The translations under genes and the position numbers were made by a program. A stretch of 64,000 nucleotides of DNA. Source: Shewanella aestuarii (lineage in GTDB: Bacteria > Pseudomonadota > Gammaproteobacteria > Enterobacterales > Shewanellaceae). Positions 57,101 through 64,000 of this stretch are shown piece by piece. The stretch covers positions 248,001 through 312,000 of the forward strand of contig NZ_BMOT01000003.1 of the NCBI RefSeq assembly GCF_014647215.1. The letters run 5' to 3'. Numbering within the stretch: the first letter of the stretch is position 1; each line of letters begins with the position of its first letter. The notes below the pieces were generated by a model. That model saw only the letters and a list, made by a program, of their open reading frames with translations. It did not search any database and was not told the origin of the DNA.

Positions 57101-57682
57101 GTGAAAAAATTAACTCTACATGCCGTTGAAGCTATTGATGAATTGGCTTGGCCCGCAAACTATCAAGAATTTACACTTCGTTCACCTGCGTTACATGTTT
57201 TTACTGATTTCAAAAATATTATGCCGCTGGTTATTGAATCGAATACCAAAGCCACTGACGTTGAATTTTTAATGAAGAAAGCACATGTTCGTCTAAAGCT
57301 AGTTATAGATAAGCATGAAAAGTTTCTTGGCTTGATTAGCTTTGATTCATTAAACCATCAAGAGATTGTCAAAAAACAGGCTGATGGACATCATCGAGAT
57401 AACCTGTTAATCAGTGACTTTATGATCCCTAAATCGCAATTAAAAGCGATTGATTATGCTGATATTGTACATGCCAAAATAGGCGATATCATTGAGACAT
57501 TAAAAGCTGCCGGCCAGCAGCACTGTTTGGTCGTTGATCGTGAGCATCACACTATACGCGGGGTGTTATCGGCAAACGATATCGCAAAACGCTTAAAATT
57601 AGATATCGATGTCAGCACACCCACAAGTTTTGCAAGTATATTTGAAGTTATCTCGAAAGTGACGCATTCAATAGTTGCTTAA
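57101..57682 (+). CDS. CBS-domain protein
   Basis: The 193-residue protein has two CBS motifs: PLVIESNTKATDVEFLMKKAHVRLKLVIDKHEKFLGLISFD (about 45-85) and ADIVHAKIGDIIETLKAAGQQHCLVVDREHHTIRGVLSANDIAKRL (about 120-165). CBS pairs bind adenosyl ligands and regulate partners; no partner domain is present. I chose the GTG at 57101 because AAGGA lies at proper distance and the protein then starts MKKLTLHAVE. A longer frame beginning at 56990 would add an unsupported hydrophobic leader. Monocistronic. Confidence 0.82.
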   Translation: MKKLTLHAVEAIDELAWPANYQEFTLRSPALHVFTDFKNIMPLVIESNTKATDVEFLMKKAHVRLKLVIDKHEKFLGLISFDSLNHQEIVKKQADGHHRDNLLISDFMIPKSQLKAIDYADIVHAKIGDIIETLKAAGQQHCLVVDREHHTIRGVLSANDIAKRLKLDIDVSTPTSFASIFEVISKVTHSIVA

Positions 57683-57720
57683 TATGTGTATTTAAAAAAG
57701 TGACTTAATCTGCTGAATAA

Positions 57721-57759
57721 AAAAGCCTCGCAATCCGTCAATGGGTTGCGAGGCTTTTA
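57721..57759. terminator. Bidirectional terminator between the CBS and protease genes
   Basis: Arms AAAAGCCTCGCAA and TTGCGAGGCTTTT around a loop containing CCGTCAAT. It serves convergent genes. Confidence 0.82.
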
Positions 57760-57782
57760 CGTTAGCTATTTAGCATTTCTAA

Positions 57783-60233
57783 TTATTGAAAGCTTAATGT
57801 CCAAGTATCGATATAGCCTGTATCACGTCGTGCGTTATCAACAGCTTTTAGTAACCAAGTACCGCTAGACTCAACACCTGTAAAGTTTGCACTATAGGTT
57901 TGGTTGATATTGTCTGTACCACCACCAGAGTTGTTGTGTAATGTTACTTTTTGGCCTGTTGGGCTAATAAGTTCAACTTTTAAATCACCAATGTAAGTGT
58001 GGATAACACCTAGGTTAACTGACACTGTGCCTGAATCGCCAGTACGAGTCACATTGATTGGGCTTGTGATCCCAGTGGTGTTGTTATCAGGGATGTTGAA
58101 GTTAGTTGTATTAGTGTAACTTGCTGGACCGCCAGTATTACCACCACCAGTACTGCCTGCAGTGAAGTTAGCAACCAGATTAACACCACTAAATGCGCTA
58201 TAACCCTGAAGCATTACGTAGTAAGTACCAGATTGGATATTAGTAATAGCACATGATTCGCTGTTACCGCCTTTCCATGGACGACAATCATAGCTTGATG
58301 TAGATGGAGCTGCGCCATATTGAACATATAGATCAGCATCGCCAGTACCGCCACTCATAGTGAAGCTTAAGTCTTTCGCTCCCGCTGGTACGTCTAGTGA
58401 GAAATGAAGCTCATCGCTTTTTGCACCTGCAAGACCCGTTTTAGCCACCCCATTTACCAGCACTAAATCGCCAGTTCCAGTGCCGGTACCAGGATCAGTT
58501 GGACCATTACATGATGCATCTAAATAAGCTTTGGCAGCTGTTGCGTTAATCATGCCAAAACCTGTCTTGTTATCGCGCCCTGCGACATTCAAATCATCTG
58601 CGGTAGCATTTAATGCTGCGCGAATTTGATTTGCGGTACATTGTGGGTGGTAACTCCACACCAAGGTTGCAACGCCAGATACATGCGGTGTAGCCATCGA
58701 AGTGCCATTGTAATAGGCGTAATCTTTATTGCCTTGATTGGCAACCGTAGTGCTAGCACCTAGTTGATTGCGTAAAGCTAAACCAGTGGCTCTATCAACA
58801 GAGACTGATGGAATGGTTATATCGCTATTAGCATCGACTAAAAATGGATTTTGTAAACCTGGTAATGCGGTATTACTGTAAACAATTGCCGCTACTGCGC
58901 CAGCTGTTTTACAGGCTTTAACTGCATTGATTTCAGGATAGCCAGAACCTTGGTTTCCAACACGTTCAACTAAACATACCTTGTTGCTCATGTTGCCACA
59001 GTTAAAGCTGGTACCACTGACGGTACACTCAGCTAATACTGCAGTTGTTTGCCCATTGATAGGGTTAGCTGCATAACTAGTGCCAGAAGGTGTTAAACGA
59101 TTGTGTGGCACAACACCATTGTTAAAATACGATTGGCCATTAATTGTGATATCTGCAAGGCGTCCTTCACCAACTGTGACAGTTGATAAAATTGCTTCAC
59201 CAGGACCTGAGATCTCAACTTGATCAGTATATTGTGAGAATGCTGCATGATCACGATTACTATCAACCGCAGCAACAGACATTACCGCATCATAGGATGC
59301 TGGGTAGCTGTATGTGCTATCGCCAGCATTACCCGCAGCAGCAATTAATAAGATGCCATTATTTTGATGTGCGGTCATTGCGTTGCGTTCTGTTGTGCTT
59401 GAACCGCTACCACCTAGGCTCATGGTCACTACGTTAGCGCCGTTACTCACACAGGTGTCAATGGCAGAAACGAGTGATGATGAATATCCCCAACCAGCTT
59501 CATTAAATACTTTAACTACATGAATGTTGGCATTTTGGTTTGGCATTACACCAACTACACCTTCATTATTGGCAATGGCAGCAATTGTGCCAGCTACATG
59601 GGTACCATGGGCATTATTATTGCCTGGTTGATACCAGTTACCTGTACCTGAGTTATTCGTGCCTGTGACATTATTGCCACTTAAATCGTTGTGACTGCGG
59701 TCGTAACCTGAGTCAATAATACAAATAGTTCGGTTACCTGTTTGACTATCACTTAAAGAGGTGGCGCCAACATAAGTTTGTCCCCATGGCGTTGTTTCTG
59801 CCATGAGTTTTCTTGGTAAATCTTCTTCAACATATTCAACATCAGCACGTAAGCGAAGTGATTTTAATGATTGTTGATCTAGCTTTACCGAGTAACTGTT
59901 ACCACGAGCAATACGTTTCATTTCTTTCGCTTGAACACCGTTTAAAGCTCTAAAATGCGAAAAAATTTCATGCGAACGTGGCTGATAATCCATTGTTGAA
60001 TCAGATTGAGTCGCTTGTTGATTATCGAACTGTTGTAAATTAGATTGTGCAGCAGCATTTCTAAATTTAACAATATAGCGTTTTGGTAAAGGCGAAGCCG
60101 AATTTAGGCTTGCAGCAGAAATACCGTTTTGTGCAGTTAAATTTAACGCTTGTGGAGCAGCATATAAACTTGATGATACAGCTAAAGCAATACCCGAGAG
60201 GCTTAATAAAACTAAAGGTCGTTTATTTTGCAT
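57783..60233 (-). CDS. Secreted subtilisin-like serine protease with PA, PPC and P domains
   Basis: This 816-residue exoprotease has a signal peptide (MQNKRPLVLLSLSGIALAVSSSLYA), an inhibitor-type propeptide (about 50-140, KRYIVKFRNA...VEYVEEDLP) and an S8 catalytic domain: D174 (IIDSGYD), H209 (AHGTHVAGT) and a serine at about 513 (YYNGTSMATPHVSG). A protease-associated (PA) domain is inserted between H and S (about 370-470). After a Gly/Thr linker come a pre-peptidase C-terminal (PPC) domain (about 590-690) and a proprotein-convertase P domain (about 708-816). Such layout is typical of marine Alteromonadales exoproteases; the C-terminal domains are often removed after secretion. Confidence 0.92.
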   Translation of the reverse strand: MQNKRPLVLLSLSGIALAVSSSLYAAPQALNLTAQNGISAASLNSASPLPKRYIVKFRNAAAQSNLQQFDNQQATQSDSTMDYQPRSHEIFSHFRALNGVQAKEMKRIARGNSYSVKLDQQSLKSLRLRADVEYVEEDLPRKLMAETTPWGQTYVGATSLSDSQTGNRTICIIDSGYDRSHNDLSGNNVTGTNNSGTGNWYQPGNNNAHGTHVAGTIAAIANNEGVVGVMPNQNANIHVVKVFNEAGWGYSSSLVSAIDTCVSNGANVVTMSLGGSGSSTTERNAMTAHQNNGILLIAAAGNAGDSTYSYPASYDAVMSVAAVDSNRDHAAFSQYTDQVEISGPGEAILSTVTVGEGRLADITINGQSYFNNGVVPHNRLTPSGTSYAANPINGQTTAVLAECTVSGTSFNCGNMSNKVCLVERVGNQGSGYPEINAVKACKTAGAVAAIVYSNTALPGLQNPFLVDANSDITIPSVSVDRATGLALRNQLGASTTVANQGNKDYAYYNGTSMATPHVSGVATLVWSYHPQCTANQIRAALNATADDLNVAGRDNKTGFGMINATAAKAYLDASCNGPTDPGTGTGTGDLVLVNGVAKTGLAGAKSDELHFSLDVPAGAKDLSFTMSGGTGDADLYVQYGAAPSTSSYDCRPWKGGNSESCAITNIQSGTYYVMLQGYSAFSGVNLVANFTAGSTGGGNTGGPASYTNTTNFNIPDNNTTGITSPINVTRTGDSGTVSVNLGVIHTYIGDLKVELISPTGQKVTLHNNSGGGTDNINQTYSANFTGVESSGTWLLKAVDNARRDTGYIDTWTLSFQ

Positions 60234-60584
60234 GTTTATCTTCCATGTTATTGATATTATTTTTAGGTGTCAGACTCACTGAAAACTCAAGGGTGAAACA
60301 CGTCTAACTTCACGAAATGTAACATCGTAGTTACATTTGTAAATAAGGTGTTACCGCAGGCTGTTTGGTATAATATTTGTTCGCGGATGGTTTTTTTGAA
60401 TTTATATTCACATTGATTGTCTGTGTATAAGGGGGCTTTTATGATGATATGTTTATATTTGTCATTGGTTTATTAGTTTTTTTGGTTTTCTGTGTTAATT
60501 AAAATTCACTGGTTTTGACTTTTTATGCAAATCCATTGTGATGGGTATAAGCCTTTAGTCGCATATTCATAAAAGGAATAACAT
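60234..60584. other. Intergenic region between the protease and GNAT genes
   Basis: About 350 AT-rich bases, divergent. No gene recognised. AAAAGGA at 60571-60577 is a ribosome site for the GNAT gene that begins just after. Confidence 0.45.
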
Positions 60585-61082
60585 ATAATTAAATTTACAA
60601 TTAGACGGGCGGTTAGCCAAGATGCCCAAGGTGCTTTTAATATTCGCAATCAAGCGATATTAGCGCAATGTATTGAATTTTATGGTATTGATGCCATGTC
60701 TAAGTGGACTGATGGCGAGATGCCAGCGTCCTTTATAGATAAGTTGGCAAAAGACGGTTATGTGTCTGAAGTTAATATTTACCTGAACGGTAAAAAGTAT
60801 CGGCAGATAATCGCCACAGGAATGATTGATTTAAGTAATGGATTTATCGATGCTATTTTTGTTAATCCGCAACACATGGGATTAGGTATGGGGAAAGAGA
60901 TGTTAGCTTATCTTGAGCGACTTGCTGTAGAGGCTGGTTTATCTTTGCTTACACTAGAGTCTACCTTAAATGCGGCTGAGTTTTACCGCAAATGTGGCTT
61001 TATTGGAGATGAAATAAGTGTCTACCAATCGCCAAGAGGGTTTAATTTAGATTGTATTATCATGTCCAAAAAGCTGGTATAA
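60585..61082 (+). CDS. GNAT N-acetyltransferase with apparent non-standard start codon
   Basis: The acetyltransferase fold begins well before the first in-frame ATG (60696). In-frame codons from 60588 read IKFTIRRAVSQDAQGAFNIR, a classic GNAT beta-1/alpha-1, and continue without stop to IDAIFVNPQHMGLGMGKEML (the acetyl-CoA loop) and ESTLNAAEFYRKCGF. Counting from ATA at 60585 gives 165 residues, a normal GNAT length. AAGGA at 60573-60577 is seven bases before that ATA, ideal spacing for a start. A stop lies two codons upstream. Either ATA (or ATT at 60588) is used, or an ATG was mutated and the gene is weakened. Starting at 60696 would delete the first 37 residues. Confidence 0.75.
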   Translation: MIKFTIRRAVSQDAQGAFNIRNQAILAQCIEFYGIDAMSKWTDGEMPASFIDKLAKDGYVSEVNIYLNGKKYRQIIATGMIDLSNGFIDAIFVNPQHMGLGMGKEMLAYLERLAVEAGLSLLTLESTLNAAEFYRKCGFIGDEISVYQSPRGFNLDCIIMSKKLV

Positions 61083-61111
61083 AAATGCCTTTGTTAATAT
61101 TGAACAAAGGC
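61081..61111 (-). terminator. Terminator for the minus-strand rhodanese operon
   Basis: Perfect 9-bp stem GCCTTTGTT/AACAAAGGC (61087-61111); the A run at 61081-61085 gives a T run on the minus strand. It overlaps the GNAT stop region. Confidence 0.7.
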
Positions 61112-61139
61112 ACTTTACTGAGTAGATAACGCAGAATGA

Positions 61140-61523
61140 TTAAGGTTTTGATCCTGCAAGGGCATCATAGCCGCCGGCATTCACTGAATGTGTAAAACCA
61201 GCTTGTGTTAAGGCCTCGTCGGCAATACCACTTCTACGTCCACTGCGACAATATAACACTACACTCGCATCATTTTTTAGACCGATCTTTTCAACGCCAG
61301 CTACAATTTGCTCGAACGGAATATTAATTGCCCCTGCAATATGACCGGCGGCAAATTCTTCAGCGGTGCGAACATCAATAATAGTGGTGCCAGCCTCTAT
61401 TATCTCCAAGGCTTGCTGTGTGGAAACATCTTTGGCAACACTCACCTGATTAAACAACATCAAGCTTGCCGCTAGAATACTGAGCAAGCTAAGTTGTTTA
61501 ATGGTACGTTTTAAAGATTTCAT
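61140..61523 (-). CDS. Exported rhodanese-like protein
   Basis: The 127-residue single-domain rhodanese has a signal peptide (MKSLKRTIKQLSLLSILAASLMLFNQVSVA). The active-site loop is VVLYCRSGRRSGIA, with the sulfur-carrying cysteine and the CRxGxR[ST] pattern. TIIDVRTAEEFAAGHIAGAINIPFEQI is the CDC25-like start motif. Similar to periplasmic PspE/GlpE-like sulfurtransferases. It follows the DUF2892 gene in a probable operon with the RND pump. Confidence 0.9.
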   Translation of the reverse strand: MKSLKRTIKQLSLLSILAASLMLFNQVSVAKDVSTQQALEIIEAGTTIIDVRTAEEFAAGHIAGAINIPFEQIVAGVEKIGLKNDASVVLYCRSGRRSGIADEALTQAGFTHSVNAGGYDALAGSKP

Positions 61524-61570
61524 AAACCGTTATATTCCTTATCATTATTTTTTTAACCAAAACTTAAGGC

Positions 61571-61783
61571 TTATTTAGCTTTGGCTATTTCAGCCTCTGA
61601 CTTTAAGCCTAGTTTTTTCATCACCATTGCAGCGGGACAAAAACCAGTAAAGGCGCTTTGAAATAGATTAGCACCAACAAACACAGTCAGCCAGATAAAA
61701 TGATGGCTAACTGTTGCCGTTAGAACTAAAGATAACAACACCATAAAACCAGCAAAAGCCATAATTGTACGTTCAATAGACAT
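61571..61783 (-). CDS. DUF2892 (YgaP transmembrane-like) inner-membrane protein
   Basis: The 70-residue protein reads MSIERTIMAFAGFMVLLSLVLTA...WLTVFVGANLFQSAFTGFCPAAMVMKKLGL, two membrane helices and the FTGFCPAA motif of the DUF2892 family, which is also the C-terminal membrane module of E. coli YgaP, a rhodanese. Here the rhodanese domain is encoded separately by the next gene, so the pair may act together like a split YgaP. Function of YgaP is linked to thiosulfate/nitrosylation handling; unproven here. Confidence 0.88.
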   Translation of the reverse strand: MSIERTIMAFAGFMVLLSLVLTATVSHHFIWLTVFVGANLFQSAFTGFCPAAMVMKKLGLKSEAEIAKAK

Positions 61784-61805
61784 AGTGGAGCTCCTTAATA
61801 AGAGA

Positions 61806-64000
61806 TTAAATTATTTGTCGGTTCTTCATCACTGAGAAATACAGTACAGGGATGACAAGTAGGGTTAAAATGGTTGAGATAAAAATACCGAAAATTAAGC
61901 TGATTGCTAAGCCATTAAAAATCGGGTCATCGATAATAAATAGTGCACCAATCATTGCAGCTAACGCTGTCAACATAATAGGTTTAGCGCGCACTGCGGC
62001 CGATTTAATTACTGCTTTTTCTAATGGCATACCGCTAGCCAAAAGCTGATTAATAAAGTCTACGAGTAGTATTGAGTTACGGACGATGATCCCTGCTAAG
62101 GCAATCATGCCGATCATTGAGGTCGCGGTAAATTGTGCACCTAAAATAGCATGCCCAGGCATGACACCAATAACAGTTAACGGTATGGGTGCCATGATGA
62201 CTAACGGCACAAGATAAGACTTAAACTGACCAACCACTAATAGATAGATGGCTATCATTCCAATCGCATAAGCAATACCCATATCTCGAAAGGTTTCATA
62301 GGTGATTTTCCATTCACCGTCCCAAAGTATGGCAACTTCAGATATTCCATCAGGTTGCTCAACGTAATGCTGTGCAATGGGAAATTGCTTATTGATATTG
62401 GCATCATTTAGTTGGCTGGCAATATCGAACATACCATATAAGGGACTATCGGTAGGACCTGCCATATCAGCCACAACCATGATCATTGGGATCATATTTT
62501 TATGGACTATGGACGCATTGATATGACCTTGTTTTATGCTTGTTACTGCAGCTAGGCTGATTTGTTCACCAAGATTATTGGTCAATTTAAGATTAAGAAT
62601 TTGAGCTAAATTGACCTTTTCACCTTCATTAACCTGTAAACGTATTGGCGTAGGTTGTTTGTTTGAGTCAAGATGTAAATAGCTGATATCTTTACCACCC
62701 ACAGCAGTGGAAATAGTATTGATGATTTGGCCATAGGATAAGCCTAATAAGCTTGCTTTGGAGCGATCAATACTGACTTGCCATTGCTGTTGAGATTGAG
62801 GTAAAAAGATATCTACATCTACAACATGTTCAGTTTGGTTAAAGCGCGTTTCAAGGTCTAACGCAGCTTGTTCTCTTAGTGCTGTTGTCGGACCATATAC
62901 TTCCGCCACTATGGGCGACCAAACCGGTGGTCCAGGCGGTACTTCAACAACTTTTACCTTTGCGTTATAGGGCTTAGCGATATCATTGAGTGGGCCACGA
63001 ACGGCTAACGCAATGGCGTGACTATCGCGATGACGATGAGATTTATCAACAAGATTGACCTGAATGTCGCCCAGTTCCTGACTGCTACGTAAAAAATAAT
63101 GGCGGACTAAACCGTTAAAGTTCATTGGTGAATGCGTTCCTGCATACCATTGTTGATGATCAATTTCTTCAACAGTAGCAAGGTATTGGCTCATTTCCTG
63201 TAACACTCTTTGTGTTTGCTCTACTGGGGTTCCTTCAGGTAAGTCAACCATCACCTGAAATTCAGATTTGTTATCAAATGGGAGCATTTTCAGTACCACC
63301 GCCTGCATTGCTGGTAAAGCAACCGCGATTAAAATCAGCCCTACAATGCCGACAGCTAAACCTTTGCGTGCTTTTCCTGCCTTATTTCCAATGAGAAATG
63401 GCGTCATTAAGTGATTGAAAAAAATACTCAACTTGTCATTTGAGTTATCGTCATTAATGGAATGAGATCCAGTGTTAGCGTTTTTACTTACATGACGATG
63501 CAATAGTTTATTTGACAGCCAAGGGGTCATCATAAAGGCAATCACTAACGATAAAAGCATTCCCATGCTGGCATTAATTGGGATTGGGCTCATATAAGGT
63601 CCCATTAGCCCTGATACAAATGCCATTGGTAAGAGGGCCGCTATCACAGTAAATGTTGCCAAAATGGTGGGGCCGCCAACTTCATCAACGGCAATAGGAA
63701 TAATCTCCAGTAAAGGTTTATTGCTTAATGCCATATGACGATGGATGTTCTCAACTACCACAATGGCATCATCGACTAAAATTCCGATGGAAAAGATAAG
63801 CGCAAATAATGAAATACGATTTAGACTAAATCCCCATGCCCAAGAAGCAAACAGAGTCATGGCCAAGGTGATAATGATGGCAATACCCACTACGGCAGAT
63901 TCACGTAATCCCATGGTGAAAAACACCAATAAAACCACAGCGGAGGTAGCAAATATTAATTTAAATATTAACGTGTTGGCTTTATCTCCCGCAGTTTGTC
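61806..64000 (-). CDS. RND efflux permease, C-terminal part (5' end outside window)
   Basis: The frame is open to the right edge (it reads ...TLIFKLIFATSAVVLLVFF before the internal GTG at 63938), so about 731 C-terminal residues are visible. The AcrB-like transmembrane region with VDDAIVVVENIHRH (the proton-relay Asp pair), a periplasmic porter domain (FQVMVDLPEGTPVEQTQRVL) and a second membrane half (GMIALAGIIVRNSILLVDFINQ) match the RND superfamily. Substrate class cannot be fixed; the acidic pair fits drug or general efflux as well as metal pumps. Its stop is 22 bases before the DUF2892 start, suggesting one operon. The adaptor subunit gene is probably off-window. Confidence 0.9.
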   Translation of the reverse strand, partial: QTAGDKANTLIFKLIFATSAVVLLVFFTMGLRESAVVGIAIIITLAMTLFASWAWGFSLNRISLFALIFSIGILVDDAIVVVENIHRHMALSNKPLLEIIPIAVDEVGGPTILATFTVIAALLPMAFVSGLMGPYMSPIPINASMGMLLSLVIAFMMTPWLSNKLLHRHVSKNANTGSHSINDDNSNDKLSIFFNHLMTPFLIGNKAGKARKGLAVGIVGLILIAVALPAMQAVVLKMLPFDNKSEFQVMVDLPEGTPVEQTQRVLQEMSQYLATVEEIDHQQWYAGTHSPMNFNGLVRHYFLRSSQELGDIQVNLVDKSHRHRDSHAIALAVRGPLNDIAKPYNAKVKVVEVPPGPPVWSPIVAEVYGPTTALREQAALDLETRFNQTEHVVDVDIFLPQSQQQWQVSIDRSKASLLGLSYGQIINTISTAVGGKDISYLHLDSNKQPTPIRLQVNEGEKVNLAQILNLKLTNNLGEQISLAAVTSIKQGHINASIVHKNMIPMIMVVADMAGPTDSPLYGMFDIASQLNDANINKQFPIAQHYVEQPDGISEVAILWDGEWKITYETFRDMGIAYAIGMIAIYLLVVGQFKSYLVPLVIMAPIPLTVIGVMPGHAILGAQFTATSMIGMIALAGIIVRNSILLVDFINQLLASGMPLEKAVIKSAAVRAKPIMLTALAAMIGALFIIDDPIFNGLAISLIFGIFISTILTLLVIPVLYFSVMKNRQII

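Overview
The window is a chromosomal segment of a gammaproteobacterium, very probably a low-GC Shewanella. Reasons: the order rlmN-pilW-rodZ-ispG-hisS-yfgM-bamB-der; ssrA-smpB next to ratA-rnfH and bamE; a tmRNA tag reading ANDSNYSLAA; and a split-borosin gene pair that closely resembles the one I remember from Shewanella oneidensis. The species cannot be fixed from sequence alone. Most of the window is ordinary core genome with short accessory patches.

Layout. 1-1.3 kb: 3' end of a tricorn-type S41 protease gene. 1.4-5.8 kb: accessory patch made of three copies of a hairpin-bearing repeat, a three-gene ABC three-component (ABC-3C) conflict system (HNH protein, small middle component, SMC-like DUF2326 ATPase), then a possible transposon remnant and a second hairpin cluster. 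5.9-8.1 kb: M14-type peptidase, lipoprotein, OsmC. 8.4-15.8 kb: a TonB-dependent receptor followed by a very large lipoprotein pullulanase with three C-terminal carbohydrate-binding-like repeats, an alpha-glucan uptake and degradation unit. 16-21 kb: DsbA/FrnE-like protein, hibernation factor, YebC/YeeN-like protein, a 266-bp MITE-like element, and a TetR regulator divergent from an old-yellow-enzyme gene with three palindromes between them. 21-25 kb: an LRR-kinase fusion and a membrane GGDEF/EAL protein that carries a predicted periplasmic glycogen-binding-like domain.

25.6-30.3 kb: small proteins, a frameshifted solute-binding protein gene, then ssrA, smpB, ratA, rnfH and bamE. 30.5-33.4 kb: probable split borosin RiPP operon (N-methyltransferase, 70-residue precursor) continuing directly into a TPR-GGDEF protein. 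33.4-35.1 kb: long AT-rich gap without a convincing gene. 35-38 kb: glyoxylate shunt genes aceB-aceA. 38.4-47.6 kb: HDOD-GAF protein, MtfA-like peptidase, an orphan ParA pair, 5'-nucleotidase, CNNM/CorC-like protein and small genes. 47.7-56.7 kb: the conserved rlmN-to-der block. 56.7-64 kb: CBS protein, secreted subtilisin-like protease, a GNAT gene lacking a normal start codon, rhodanese, DUF2892 protein and an RND permease running off the end of the window.

The strongest non-routine items are the borosin operon with its GGDEF neighbour, the ABC-3C system flanked by hairpin repeats, the glycogen-binding-like domain on a c-di-GMP protein, the nested-hairpin MITE, and the GNAT gene with an apparent ATA start. 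All family names rest on reading motifs by eye; no database search was run.
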